Assembly: GCA_037178855.1 (NCBI GenBank)
Contig: JASJZC010000001.1
Location: 8,556,001 to 8,620,000, forward strand
DNA: 64,000 nt
Origin: Oscheius sp. JU75
Taxonomy: Eukaryota > Nematoda > Chromadorea > Rhabditida > Rhabditidae
Reading direction: 5' to 3'
Both the position numbers and the translations under genes were made by a program. The notes below the pieces were generated by a model. It had not been told where the DNA came from. It searched no databases and saw only the letters and a list, made by a program, of their open reading frames with translations. Positions 1 through 11,450 of the stretch are shown here, one piece after another (the first letter of the stretch is position 1; every line of letters begins with the position of its first letter).

Positions 1-542
1 CGGCTCCAAAACACATTTTCTGTCTAAACAATGTTCTGTGAAGTTGTAGGGCAGAAAAAGCTGAACAAGCTCGCAGGGCACTGTCGTGCTTAAAATTAGA
101 CATTTCAAACTTTCAAAAATTTGACTTGCAGGTGCCGCCTACACCTGGCTCCTACCCTGCACCGCCTATCCGTCGAACCAGTACTCGGGATTGTCCTTTG
201 ACAGGGACACAGTCGACCACTTCGAAGTTTAGACCTCATACTTTCTTTGAATAGTGCCGCTTTCTAGTCTTACAAATATTGCCCAATCAGGTGAATCTCT
301 ATTCAACAAAATTGAAGAACCCATCTCTCCACAAAGCTGCTTCGGGTTTCGAATTGGTGTTAGACCCCCTTGTTATCATGCATAACTATGTAAATATTCC
401 AATGAATCGTGTCACAAACAGAGAGACTCTCGATTACCAGCTGTGTGTGGCACTCTCCGGAGCAGTCATTCTTTTCGGCACACTGGGCTCCGCCCAGACC
501 CGCACGCATTGATCCCAGCCAACAGACAGACTTCCAGCCCCT

Positions 543-3322
543 ATGGCTCCGCTAAAAGTTTACGTTGCGACTATTACGGCAAATCCAGAGGCAAGTTCAC
601 TCGAAACTCTTATTTGGTACTTTTCTTTACCGTAAGTGAGTCAGCAGCCTCTCTAGATGGGTTTGACATTCTTTTGACAGCACCCGAAAACTTCCAAGAA
701 GGAGAGTAAAAAGTTTTAGTGTAATTAAGGAAGTAATTCTGGTTGAGAGACAAGGTCACGACAATTTGTCATGGTCAGTCAGAACAGCTGTCCGATGGGC
801 GAATGGACAGAAGGGTTTTCGACACAGGGATGTGGCTAGCGCTATTAGTTTCAGCGACTGTTTCTTCCGAAACAGTCTAAAGTTATGGGTCCAGCAACCA
901 GCAGAGGTATGGACTCTGGTAATTTTTCGCCCTATACCGTACCCCATAGTTGGATTCCAAGACTATTGGGAAATAATAGTCCGAGTCTTCAGCTTGTTAG
1001 TACATACGTAGATGAATCGAACCCCCCTCTGGTAAAAAACCGTAAGCCTAAAAAAATACTGCCTCTCTCAAATGTCTGCAAAATATTAAAAAAAAAAAAC
1101 TGCCGTTGGTGGTAGGTACAATTCACGAGCTTGTTAATACAAAATATCAAATATAAACTGATACAAAATATCAGGGAGATTGATTGAGTTCCGGGAGAAG
1201 GAGCTTTCGTTTTAGTGAACTTGATCTAAGATTAGCTGTCCATGTTTACAAAACGACAAATCCCAACTCGTAGATTTGTCCCATTTGTCCCAGAGAGAGG
1301 CAAGTCAACACTTCAGAATTCAGATTCGAAAACGCGTCCAGCGAACTCTGATGCTGCTGGAAGGGCTTGGAATTCCTTTCGACACCATCGATATCACAAA
1401 ACCCGGAAATGATCAACACCGTGTCTGGATGCGAGAACATGCGGTTCGCGAAGGCGATGCCCCCAGCAAACAGCCACCTCTCCCGCCACAATTCTTCTAC
1501 GAAGACGACTATTTGGGGGTAAGTCTCTCTCGAATTTTTCATCCCTTTAGGGCTCAAATCAATGGGGGGCTCCTTTGTGGGACAGATGTCTCTTTCACGC
1601 CACTGCGCACTTAATGTTGTTTAGAGATGGATTGAGCAGGCAGCTGGGGACGACTTCAAACTGACAGAATATATCGGGTTGGCAACTAAGTCTTTTCGCT
1701 TTTTCAAATGCAAAAATTTTTTGAATTCTAAACAACTTTTCCATTCGTTGTTGTACCAGATCTGACCATTTCACGGGTAGTTTACGGATACCACGCTCGT
1801 AGAACACCTTGGGTTTCGATGCGAAGAAGTTTGTCAAGTGCGCCGTCGGAATCGAAGTGTTGTCCTTCAATCTCGTTGTTGAGAGTCCGGTACAGATTAT
1901 AGTCGGAAGGGGTAAGGACCTGCCACCCTATCGTCTGCGACATGTCTTTTAACATGACATGTCGCAGATGGTAGGGTGGCAGGTCATCAATAGTCTGGAT
2001 CAAACCAAACAGAGAATAAAGAATAAGAAGAAGGGAAGTGGTATCTTGCATGGTGGTGGTAGAGGACTGAGTGAGCAAAATGAAGTGCTATAATCACTGG
2101 CTCGGCTGTGTACAAGGAAAAGGTCATGTTTGCAAAAAAACGAAAAGATTTATTTGCCAACCCAATATTTCAGAATTTTCTGGATTTTGACGAATCCGTC
2201 GAGGCGGACAGAATCTGCGAGTTTTTGAGGCTGACACCGAACAATCAGGTTGGTTCTGGTTTATGGTCTTTTGATATTGCTTTTTCTACTAGAGGCCAAA
2301 AAAGATGATTACAAATGAGCAGACGGGTGAGATATGGACGTCGTGATGTCCCATGCATGCTTTTTTGAAGCGCGCCGCTGCTTCTTCTTTAAAAGATTAT
2401 ATTTTTGAGCTTATTGGTGATTTACGCAGTTGTAGCCCACTTTAAAATCTACAACTTTGTGGAACATCAAAGGTTTTAATAAACATCGCCATCTGCCCGA
2501 AAACAGTTTGAGAAGAAGTGGCGCGCTTCCAATAATGGTACTGTCGCAAATGGCCTTGTTTTTGAGCGCCAGATTTGAATTTTGGCAGCCTGGCAAACTC
2601 GCTTTTTCACCTCCTTATCGTCTTCAAATAGGACCCTAAGTTGGCATTATGTTTGCACTAGGCTGAAGTACCGCCTGACGCACACGTTTCCATGCTGCTG
2701 CGGGGGTCGCGCTGTAATAAAAAGAGAGTTGACTTTGTGCAGCAGAAAGAAGGCAAAAAACAGCTAGAGAATGTTCATTTTGGGGCTAATGTGTCTTGGT
2801 CCGAGCTCGAATTTCTTTGGTCAGGTACTGCAAACAAACATTGAGATCTTTTGTTACAGCCATCCACAGCAGCGGATGAGGAGGAGGCGGAGGAGGACCA
2901 AGGGGTGAGTGAAGGATTATACAATTTTTCGAAGGGTCCAACATGCTTTTTAGGAAACGGTGAAAACCGGCAAATCGGAGGCAGATGGAGAGGATGAGGA
3001 GGCAGAAGGAGAGGATGAGGCTGATGAGGCCGAGGGCGAAGACGAGGCAGAAGAAGGTATGTCTAAGAAAAGTTTAAACGCAAAACAATATTCAGAAGAA
3101 GAGGGTGAGGAAGAGGAAGCAGAGGGAGAAGATGAGGAATATGAGGAAGAAGAGGTAGCAGAAACGGCAGTGATCACTTTAGCGCCTCCTCCGAAAGCGG
3201 CAGAGAAGAAGGAAGACGAGGCGGTTGATGAGGAGGAGTATGATGAGGAAGAAGGTGAAGAGGAGGATGAAGAGTACGACGAAGATGAGGAATATGAGGA
3301 AGAGGAGGAGGGTGAAGAATAG
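543..3322 (+). CDS. SH3BGR-family thioredoxin-fold protein with acidic tail
   Basis: Spliced gene. Exons 543-590, 1324-1518, 2174-2248, 2860-2904 and 2954-3322 join in frame, starting MAPLKVYVATITANPE. The first ~105 residues match the SH3BGR/SH3BGRL fold: IDITKP, LPPQFFYEDDYLG and a DESVEADRICEFLRL helix. The rest is a very acidic Glu/Asp-rich tail, as in SH3BGR itself. The family resembles glutaredoxin but usually lacks the redox cysteines; its role is scaffold-like and poorly defined. Intron 1 starts with GC (gcaagt after GAG at 590), a GC-AG intron. A 39-nt stretch at 3057-3095 (gtatgt...ttcag) codes a non-acidic patch and is probably a further in-frame intron. The large intron 1519-2173 contains a dead mariner copy. 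The start ATG gives the family's usual N-terminus. Confidence 0.85.
1670..2078 (-). mobile_element. Truncated mariner transposon remnant
   Basis: Read on the minus strand, this intronic block gives the C-terminal part of a mariner transposase: SDYNLYRTLNNEIEGQHFDS, then FASKPKVFYERGIRKLP, typical of the family's last ~90 residues. It is followed by a terminal-repeat-like sequence, gggttggcaactaagtc on the plus strand near 1678. The N-terminal half and the other terminal repeat are missing and the frame shifts between the two pieces, so it is dead. An inverted repeat of 30-nt arms sits inside it (1917-1985). It lies wholly within the intron of the SH3BGR-like gene, in the opposite orientation. 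Confidence 0.82.
1917..1985. repeat. 30-nt inverted repeat inside the mariner remnant
   Basis: Arms 1917-1946 and 1956-1985 are reverse complements at 28 of 30 positions, with a 9-nt spacer. The arms carry part of the transposase reading frame, so one arm looks like an inverted duplication of the other rather than an original part of the element. Confidence 0.9.
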
Positions 3323-3551
3323 TGCTCTGACTCTCTAACAAAACGGGTACCCTCCGAGGTCTTTCTCCGGTTCACTGGGCCACAAAGTGGTCACCCCCTT
3401 GGTCCAATAACCCTATTTTTAACATTGTCTCGTTTTGAACTATTTATTATGCTCTATACAAAAGGCTATACATCTTGTTACCGGTAGCAGTCTGATACTG
3501 GGTCATGGAATCATGGAAAGATGAGGTAACATTAGGTCCTATGAAAGTCGT

Positions 3552-4375
3552 CTAATCGGTTCCGAAGTACTTCATGCCAAAGTTGTGAGGGATGCCGGTA
3601 GTCACCTCACTAGTGATCAGGGTAGCGTCAGGGAACTCGTTGCAGACCCGACGCAGACCTAAACGTTTTGCTGTATAACAAAACAAAAAATCTAATTAAA
3701 ACCTTGCGGAGTGATGAAGAGCGTAATGATGTAGATGTTCTCCTCGACGACACCCGCCTCCTTCAAGGCATTCAGAGCCTTGGTAGTGGTGGTACCCGTG
3801 CCAATAATAGGATACAGGACAAGAACGCGACGAGTAGAAATGTCGGGAGTCAGGCGAGCGTACAAGACACGCTGCTCCTCACCGGAAAAGTCCAGATCTT
3901 AAAATTTGTGACTGGAAGTAAAAATAGAGAGTACCTCCAATGAGCATCTTACAAATCCTGATAGAGCGACAGCACTGTCTCAGAGCGATCTCCATGGCTT
4001 CTCCACTACGACACAAGGACATTCCGCAGTTGCCACGAACAAACTTGATTCCTAGAAAATGAAAAAAGTTTTCCTAAAAAAACTTTCAAATGGTCACCTT
4101 TGTACGGACAGTGAGTCGGCGTTGTTACAGTGACCTCTTCGTAGGGCAGATGATTCAGTCCCTCCTCGATCACGAGTCTCATTAATCGATCGGCATAGAA
4201 GACGAAATCCGAATGATCGGTGCTTCTGAGCTTTTTCTTAAAACCACAACAAGAAAACTAACTTGTCTTTTAGAATGGTCTGCAGCTCCAGAATCTGCGG
4301 GGTCTCATCGAGCCGAGACAGTTTACCCAACTTGGAAAGGGACTCGGAGTACTGTTCGATACTCTCATCGGACAT
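3552..4375 (-). CDS. Uracil phosphoribosyltransferase homolog (UPRT)
   Basis: Five exons on the minus strand: 4263-4375, 4098-4225, 3935-4051, 3703-3897 and 3552-3670, totalling 223 aa. The order of motifs follows UPRT: FYADRLMRLVIEEGLNHLPY, GNCGMSLCRSGEAME, VLVLYPIIGTGTTT (PRPP-binding loop region) and the C-terminal HNFGMKYFGTD. The family makes UMP from uracil and PRPP in pyrimidine salvage. Animal UPRT homologs often lack activity because of changes in uracil-contacting residues; the TTTTKA stretch after the PRPP loop differs from bacterial enzymes, so catalysis is not assured. Its introns are very small: 37, 37, 46 and 32 nt. It lies head to tail with the GPCR gene and converges on the SH3BGR-like gene. 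Confidence 0.9.
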
Positions 4376-4681
4376 TCTAAATGAAACAAACTTGTCGCTG
4401 TTATACGAAAGTAATGGAAGAGAGAGAGATAACATGCAGACTGAAAAAAAGAGTGAGACAGCTGGTTGCAAGCTGATCACGTAAAAGTAGAGAAATCGTG
4501 GCGGGACCCGGCTTTTGGAAGAACAAAGACAAACTAAGAATGTAACTCGGGGTTTGTGCTCCATTAACACATGATTAGGATAAGCTTTGATTGTGAATTC
4601 AAAACATTAATTTCAAAATATATTATAATAGACCCGCAAAATAATAGATCACACAAATTGGTACAAATCCAACACCCGTCG

Positions 4682-7250
4682 TCATTCAGTCATAAACGTA
4701 GGCCTTCGTCTTTCCAAGCCACAAGGAGACGACTTGACTTCCGTGATGCTCAATCTCTTCTTCATGTTCTTTGCAGACGGCCGACAGCAGATCACTCGAG
4801 CAAAAGCATGCCGGAACCTTCCTAAACTTGTTGATTAGTCTAATTGAAATTGAACTCTTACCACACATAAAGTTATAAAGTATTGGATTGAGACAGCTCG
4901 AGCTGTAGCTGAACACTCTGGGCAGCAGTTTCCTAATGGCTATCAGATTCATATCGTACTCCTCATTGGCGTCCGGAGTCAGCCAGTCAAATGCACTGGC
5001 GATATTGTACATGTGGACCGGCAGATAGCTCAAAGCGAAGACGAACACGACTGCAAACAGCATGCGAATAGCCTTTCGTCGGTTGGCGATCTGTCTTTCT
5101 CCCAACCTGAAAACGATTGTTGACAGGTATGAAATATATACTTACTGCCTAAGCTGGCAGTACCGAAGCGTCCTCCGCATCTGTACACACATGTATGAGA
5201 TGAGTGCAAGAGGGAGAAGATAGCTGAAGATGATTTGGAGCACGGTGTACCAGCGTTGAAAGTCTCTGGACCAGGTCTCTTTGCATTGCGTTCCCCACTG
5301 AAAAATAATTATTTAGGAATGTAATAATTTTTCATATTCATATTTGTGCCACAAAAATAAAAGTAAACAACACAAATTTATGAAACCAAAACAATACTGC
5401 TGAAAGAACGTAGAATTCAAGTCCAGCACGACTGAGCCCCCACCAAAGTACGGTAAAATCGTGGCGAGACCCACGCAAGCTACGTTTTGACGCTAATTTA
5501 GGAAATTGTGTACCGTGGTTGAGAAGTTCTTTCTATTGAAGGCAGCCGGTTGTAGCTGGAGAGTTAGTGGTTCAGGTGAAGAGAAGAGCAGTGCCAATAT
5601 CCAGGTCCCCGCCACAATCACGGGATTCGGATGTTTCTTCAGTTGGGTGGCTTCCAGAGGACAGGTAACAGCACGCCATCTCTCAAACGTGATGGCCACC
5701 AAGGACAGAATCGAGACGTAGACGGAGGTATTCTGCAAAAAAGTCCCTTTTTAATTCACCAGCACGTCAGATGAACTTCTATGAAAACAAATTAAGATTG
5801 AGCTCTGGGCGCCTAGAGCTATGATGACCCACAAATATTTATGCATGTAATTTGGTAGGCTCTGCTAATAATTGCGACTCGGTGAAACATCGCTCAGGAG
5901 CAAGATGTTTATACGAACTACTTTGACAAACTGGAAGAGTAGTTAATGACCATATCGTAAAAAATTTGAACCTGCAAATTTTTCACCTAGCCTTTGTGCC
6001 AGATTGCTATACAGACGGATATTTTACTATCGGTATAAGTCACCCCTCTCTACCCAGTTCCTAATTTGTACCTCTGGGGGCTGATTGCGTCCACACGTGG
6101 AGGAAATGAACCTGACATCGATAGCCACCACGCAAACACTAGCCCCTCTACGTCTACCTCCGATTTTAAATTGATCAAAACTATCGTTGTGGGAGGACTC
6201 TCCTTGGAAGAGAGCTTGCAATTAGAGAAGAGTACGTACTTTTGGAGCTCGGCGATATTGAGAATCATGGGCAAACAAGATTTTGTTTACTGGGCCAGAA
6301 GCTTCCGGGAACTGACCTGTGCGAAAATCATGCTCTTGCAGAAGGGCTGTGAAAGCCAGAAGGTCTTGGTGACATCGTTGAGCACAGTCGGCGGCAGACA
6401 GAAGAGCAGAATCAGAAGGTCCGCCACGGCCAAATTGGTGAGGAAAATGTTCATCGTACTCCACTGAAAGTTTCCCTTTGAACAGAACCCGGAATCTTCA
6501 GAGAGTCAGACTGGCGCAGTGTAAGGAAGACCGAACATGAGTTGAAGGATCCCAATTTCGCTCACCGTCCCCCTTTTCGAAGTTCGGTAGCAAAGGCTGG
6601 GCAACTATGGAACGTTCAAGCCCCTGTTACTTGTTCACCCTGCTCCTACTAAGATACTATAGTTTATCCGGAACTTCTCAGCAGCCACTTTTAATGCACC
6701 TCTTTCAAATTAGACCCTTCACTTTGAGCATTACTCTTGCAGCATCTGTGTGAGTGGGTGTTTTTCAGCGCCGGTGGCCTAATAGACCTTAGCAAGAGCC
6801 CGGAATCTTATTAAATGGTTCAATTATACTTGTATCTTTTCCAGTCCACTTGTGACGCGAGCCCCCTCTAACCGAATTGTACTAGCTGGCAGTGAAGCCC
6901 TGCTCATTTGAAAAGATCCCAGAGTGTTAGAGGTGAGCTTCAAAAACAAAATAATTTGTTTATCCGGAGTAACTTCGAGGTTTCCTAGAAGGCGTGTGTG
7001 TGTAAGAGTATAACAAACCATCGATCTTTTGGATACGACCACAGCTACTACCAGCGTGTTGCCAATCACTCCAATTACCATCATGGAGAGCAGAACAATG
7101 ACGAAGATCAGTTCAACCCAGTTCGGGTACAGGATCTCGATGACGAGTTGCTGAACAAGCAGGTGGTCGGAATACTTGCAAACTGACCTCATAGTCAAAG
7201 TTGCTGAGGTTCGCATTCGGATCCTCGTAATCGTATTCGACGTCCGACAT
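4682..7250 (-). CDS. Class A GPCR, orexin/allatotropin-like neuropeptide receptor
   Basis: Seven exons (7188-7250, 7019-7150, 6317-6463, 5514-5732, 5146-5297, 4862-5106, 4682-4821) join in frame to 365 aa. An acidic, Tyr-rich N-terminus is followed by TM1 (IGNTLVV), TM2 (NLAVADLLILLFCLPPT), a conserved TM3 cysteine, ERW in place of DRY, a second-loop Cys (WGTQCKET), TM5, TM6 (FALSYLPVH) and TM7 with NPILYNF in place of NPxxY. Then comes a helix-8 segment with a possible palmitoylation pair, ARVICC. The PPTVLNDVTKTFW loop after TM2 resembles invertebrate orexin/allatotropin-type and related peptide receptors; the ligand is unknown. Expected to sit in the plasma membrane and couple to G proteins. 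Introns range from 37-40 nt to ~580 nt. Confidence 0.88.
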
Positions 7251-7518
7251 CGTGTTTTCAGTCGCTCAGCAGAACATCTCTCTAAAGGAGCCAATTTTTA
7301 GGAACGGAGACATAAATAGAAGTGAGAAAGACGATGACAGTGTGACGAAGTCTTTGAGAAGAACTGTTACGATGAAATGTGTCAACCGTTCTAATGTATT
7401 TTCGTTTGACTTTCAAAAGCTGGCTCGAACTTCTTTAAAAAAAAGGGGGCGGTATAAATCAAAGAAAAAAATCATCGGTAAAACAAGATCATAGGGGAAA
7501 TGACAATCGGGGATAGTT

Positions 7519-7594
7519 CCTCATCAATGAACTCTTAGATCAAACGAGTTCATTGATGAGTGCCCAGCATGAGTGCGTTACTAAACTCATGCTC
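7519..7594. repeat. Pair of adjacent perfect hairpins
   Basis: First hairpin: ctcatcaatgaactc pairs with gagttcattgatgag across an 11-nt loop (15-bp perfect stem). Second, about 9 nt later: agcatgagt pairs with actcatgct across a 10-nt loop (9-bp stem). No coding frame or known RNA family was recognised, and the GAAA core of a hammerhead ribozyme is absent. Confidence 0.85.
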
Positions 7595-9857
7595 AGCCAG
7601 GAGACGTAGTAAGTCAAGTCACCAAACTATCTAGGGTGACACGAGAGACAGACACGCTATAATAGATAAGAGACATGGATAGTAATCAGTAGTGAACTGT
7701 CTAAGTCAAAAAGATATGTCAGACAGTAGATTTAGTGGGACTAGTCCGTAACCGACCAGAGACGCTCACTGAGCTAAGGAAGATCCACCCCGGGAGCAGG
7801 ATCTCTGGCCTCTTACATGCAAAAACACGGTCGCGCTAGTGAGATTCCGGGAAAGTTCAATAGGCTCCTACTATCAAACCGAGTCAAAAACAAATAACAG
7901 TAGAAAACTTCAAAGAAAGCTAGGATTGGAGACAGACGAAAATTGGAGAGAGAGGTTCTGAAGAGGAACTCGAGTGGTCGTGGAGGGAAACGAGATCATG
8001 AAGCTAATCATGACCAGAAATGACCAAGGATCTCGTGTCTGTCTTTTGAAGAAGAAAAGAAAGGGAGAGACTGTCCGGAATCCGGATACGAGGTCCGAAA
8101 GAGGGCGAGACGTGACGTAATGAAGGGAGTAAATGTCAAATAGACACATTTAGACTTGCTAAGGGAGAGAGTGTCTCCCTCACTACTAGGTGAACAATAA
8201 AGCCTAGTCATTTCCCGAAGACGGACCTGAAGGCGGAGAATCTCATTTCCTACAGTAATAATTGGTCTGGAGCGCGAAGAGGAAGAAGGATATGAATCTA
8301 GATGGGCTGGAGTAAACAGACGACGAAGGAGAGAAAACACTGGAGGAAGTGGAATCGACAAAGCGTAGTCGAACCTCGTTTCCGGGGCTGTTTTCTCAGT
8401 GTGTCACACCACAGATATAGGGGAGTCAGTCGCTCCACGAAAATAGAGCCATCTTGGGAGAACGAAGGAGTCTGTCAGCCGAAAATCTTTACTCTTAACG
8501 CTTTTGGTCTCAGCTATGCTTCTGACTCATAGATACCACGTCTCATGAACAGTTCTGTATTGCTCTACTACTAGAGCGCAATGGTGTCAGTCCGTCTGTC
8601 CGTCACCACGAAACAAAATCGAGCAAGTTTATTCTGCCCAGAAGTTGTGTTGTCCAGAAAAAATTATTGCCAATATTGGGTGGCAAATCAAATCGCTTTA
8701 GAGCTTTATGTTTGTCGCAGTGACTCCACTGAGAGGCTTTTGTTACTAAGCGGCGCAGCCCCCAATGCAAGACAAAAGAGCAGCGAAAGTCTTTTTTTTT
8801 AAGACGATCTGTAGATCCGTCCCACACTACCTCGAGTTTCTCTCACAACAAGGAATAGAATAGTACGTGGATGAGCCAGGAAGATCTCTCTTGGTCAGCA
8901 GCTGCACTGGAAGTTTTTTCAAGATCATCGAATTAATTTTAAGAATCAGTAACAGAGGTTTGTCCTTCCGGATAACTACGTTCAGAATTTCTGTCTATGG
9001 GGGATCTCCGGAATCAAGAGTCATGGGTGGGATATGAGAGAGTCCCACAGGTCTCCCCCGGTTCTCAAAAGAGCTCACGAGACCATGGGAGATTCTTTTC
9101 CTTGTTTTTATCAGGAGAGAAAGAAGATCAGAACTCCTCACGAATAACTGCTCGCGTGTGCACGCCATTGTCCTTGTTCATAATCAAATATCCCCCGTAG
9201 GGCATATGGGTGCAGAAAAATATGTAGGAGAGAGATGACCATGTCCAGGTGGCTGAGTATTACAGCAACAGAGTCCAGATGCGAGACAGAGGAAAAGGGG
9301 AGGGAAATGGAAAGGCTGGATAAATGCGTCAAAGAGACTTTTTTCTCTTCTTCCCCTTAATCCCACGACTAAATATGACAAACAAGTGGTCAGAGCGAAG
9401 ACTTTCTGAAAGGAATCCTTGATCAACGAGGGGATTGTTTTGCTGGGGAGGATCTCGCTTACAAATGTGAGACAATCACAAAATACATTTCATATGTAGG
9501 AGCTCGTTCCTAGAAATGTTGTCAACAGGATACTATTTGACTCATTTGTACTATCTCTTGGTTTGTTTTGAAAAAAAAAAACAGTTTCTGAGGCATCTCA
9601 ACCTTTTGACTCACCCGTACTACATCGGTCTTATCCCTGAGGCAAGAGCACGTGTCCCCGAAATGAGAACTCGATCCGGCTTTCTCATAGAACTCAGGCG
9701 GATCAGAAGCTCTTACCCTATCATAATGCTTCGTTCGCATCATCAGAAAACGAGTGAGCAGAAAGCGGGGAAAGAACTGGAGCGATACAGTCTCACAGAC
9801 AAAGTGGCTTCCTGTAGATGTGCGTGGAAGACACTAACTGGCAGTCATTTGGAATAG

Positions 9858-9896
9858 TACGACAGAGAGAGAGAGAGAGAGAGAAAGAGAGAGGAG
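9858..9896. repeat. (GA)n microsatellite
   Basis: A run of GA dinucleotides with one interruption in the gene-poor region. Confidence 0.9.
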
Positions 9897-10639
9897 AGAC
9901 AGTGTCTGGGGCTCCATCTCGTACAAATTTAATGGCCTCATGGTGAGCACCGCCACTTTTCACACCACAGCTTCAGTGGATTTAAAACTTTGTAGGTATA
10001 GCACATGAACGGCAAACAATTTTGCAATATTTCTAATTGTGGTCCGACACAGAGGAGCCAGATTGGAGGGAATGAAGCTAATGTGCCGAGGTGGCCAAAA
10101 CTCATCCGATGGGGCGGGCAACCCCCACATTCGCTGCCCGTCTGGGAAAGTAAGATCGGAAGACCGCAAGAGCTCTTTTGTCCAACTAGTTGCTGAAGAG
10201 AAGAGTGGGCTCTATGACTGCTGTAAGACGACTCCATATTGAAGGATGAGAAAACGTGTGAAGGGAGGTGTCCCCTGTGGGCGAGATCAGGTTCCAGCTC
10301 CATTTCGTCTCATTTGCAATTTTAAGCAGCAGTCCCGGCCACAATGGCATGAAGATCGAGGATCCACCAATACTGGAATCTACTGTGAATCCGCAAGATG
10401 TATCCTAAGACTTTTACAATTAGCTAAAGTCTGTCTGCGACATTCGTCAAGTTTACACTTGAAAAAGCTTTTGAGCATTTCTCACACGTGTTATCCATGA
10501 TTAGAGCTGACAAGTCGAGTCAGAAGAGAGTCAAATCGTTCAACTTGCAGCTTCGCAGCCTTTTAGCCTTGGCTTAGAAATTATCACAGGCGGCTGCGCC
10601 GTTTCCCTAGTAGCACAGCTTGCTCCTTACTCTCTTGAC

Positions 10640-11000
10640 ATGAAATGACTTGCCAGTGTTTTTGGGTTTTGGTTTGACATGCAACTGCGGACACCATGAC
10701 AGACACCACTGCGCTTTAGTAAAGAAAGATCCTGTGTGTATGCATGTCGGAAGCTTTTACTTCCAATTAATTTGTGCGCACACTAATTGTTGGAAAGTCA
10801 AGTCAGTTGGAGAGATAGCTTCACTGGGGGAGCGTTGCTCCAGTTATGGTAGCTTGACTTGAGGGACACATGCGGACAGGCTGAAGTGAGAGGGAAGGAT
10901 CTAGACATTGTGACAGAAGGAAATAGAAACAGGGCAGATTTCTAGGGCATCAAAGATTATAACTGTCACTTGAGCCGCCTAGGGACGAGAGCCTTACTTG
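10640..11000 (+). repeat. Dispersed repeat family R1, copy 1
   Basis: Shares ordered blocks with copies near 39.1, 44.9, 47.5 and 51.9 kb: 'ccactgcgctttagta', 'cacactaattgt', 'agtcaagtcagtt', 'gatagcttc', a 'ggacacatgc' block and a terminal 'ataactgtca...gagcc' block. Noncoding; probably a non-autonomous transposable element. Confidence 0.7.
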
Positions 11001-11450
11001 TTCCAAAGCAATTGTTAGTAACAGAAGTTAGAAGCACTCTAATTGGGTCCATAGGTTGTATTGACTACAGTAAGTATATAGCTTCTGGAGAAAGTTAAAA
11101 ATATTGTCCGTGTATCATAAAACAATCCTTCGTTTTTAACACCGATATTGGCCGAGTTTTCTCCGACACAAGCCAATCTCGAGAAGTTTGCTTTTTCAGC
11201 TCTACTTTTTCCTCCTCCTTGCTTGCTTTTTCTTGAACAAATCGACAAAAAGATATCAACAGTTTATGTATGTACACGTGTGAAGCCCATACAGATCGGA
11301 TAACAGGTCTAAGAGAACTATGTGTGAGATACGCGGGGGTAGGTTAACGGGGACCAACTAGACTGGAACTAACCGGGTGAGGGGAGAATACAAGCTCGTA
11401 TTGTACAGAAAGAGACTCTTGGATGAAGTGAAAAGATGGGAGAAGTGAGA

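Larger units (their letters stand above)
7251..11450. other. Intergenic stretch, no gene recognised
   Basis: No reading frame here shows a recognisable family or a convincing splice chain. It contains two adjacent perfect hairpins (7519-7594), a GA-rich microsatellite (about 9858-9896) and one copy of a dispersed repeat (about 10640-11000). It separates two minus-strand genes, so its left part should hold the promoter of the GPCR and its right end the 3' side of the nuclear receptor. Confidence 0.6.

Noticed and set aside
2950-3375. 141-codon Ser-rich open frame on the minus strand
   Set aside because: It is the complement of the Glu/Asp-rich tail of the SH3BGR-like gene; low complexity produces the open frame.
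7519-7594. Hammerhead ribozyme
   Set aside because: A GATGAG string is present, but the GAAA core and the three-stem layout are not.
8008-8361. 117-codon minus-strand frame in the gene-free stretch
   Set aside because: No conserved motif, no splice partners and irregular composition.
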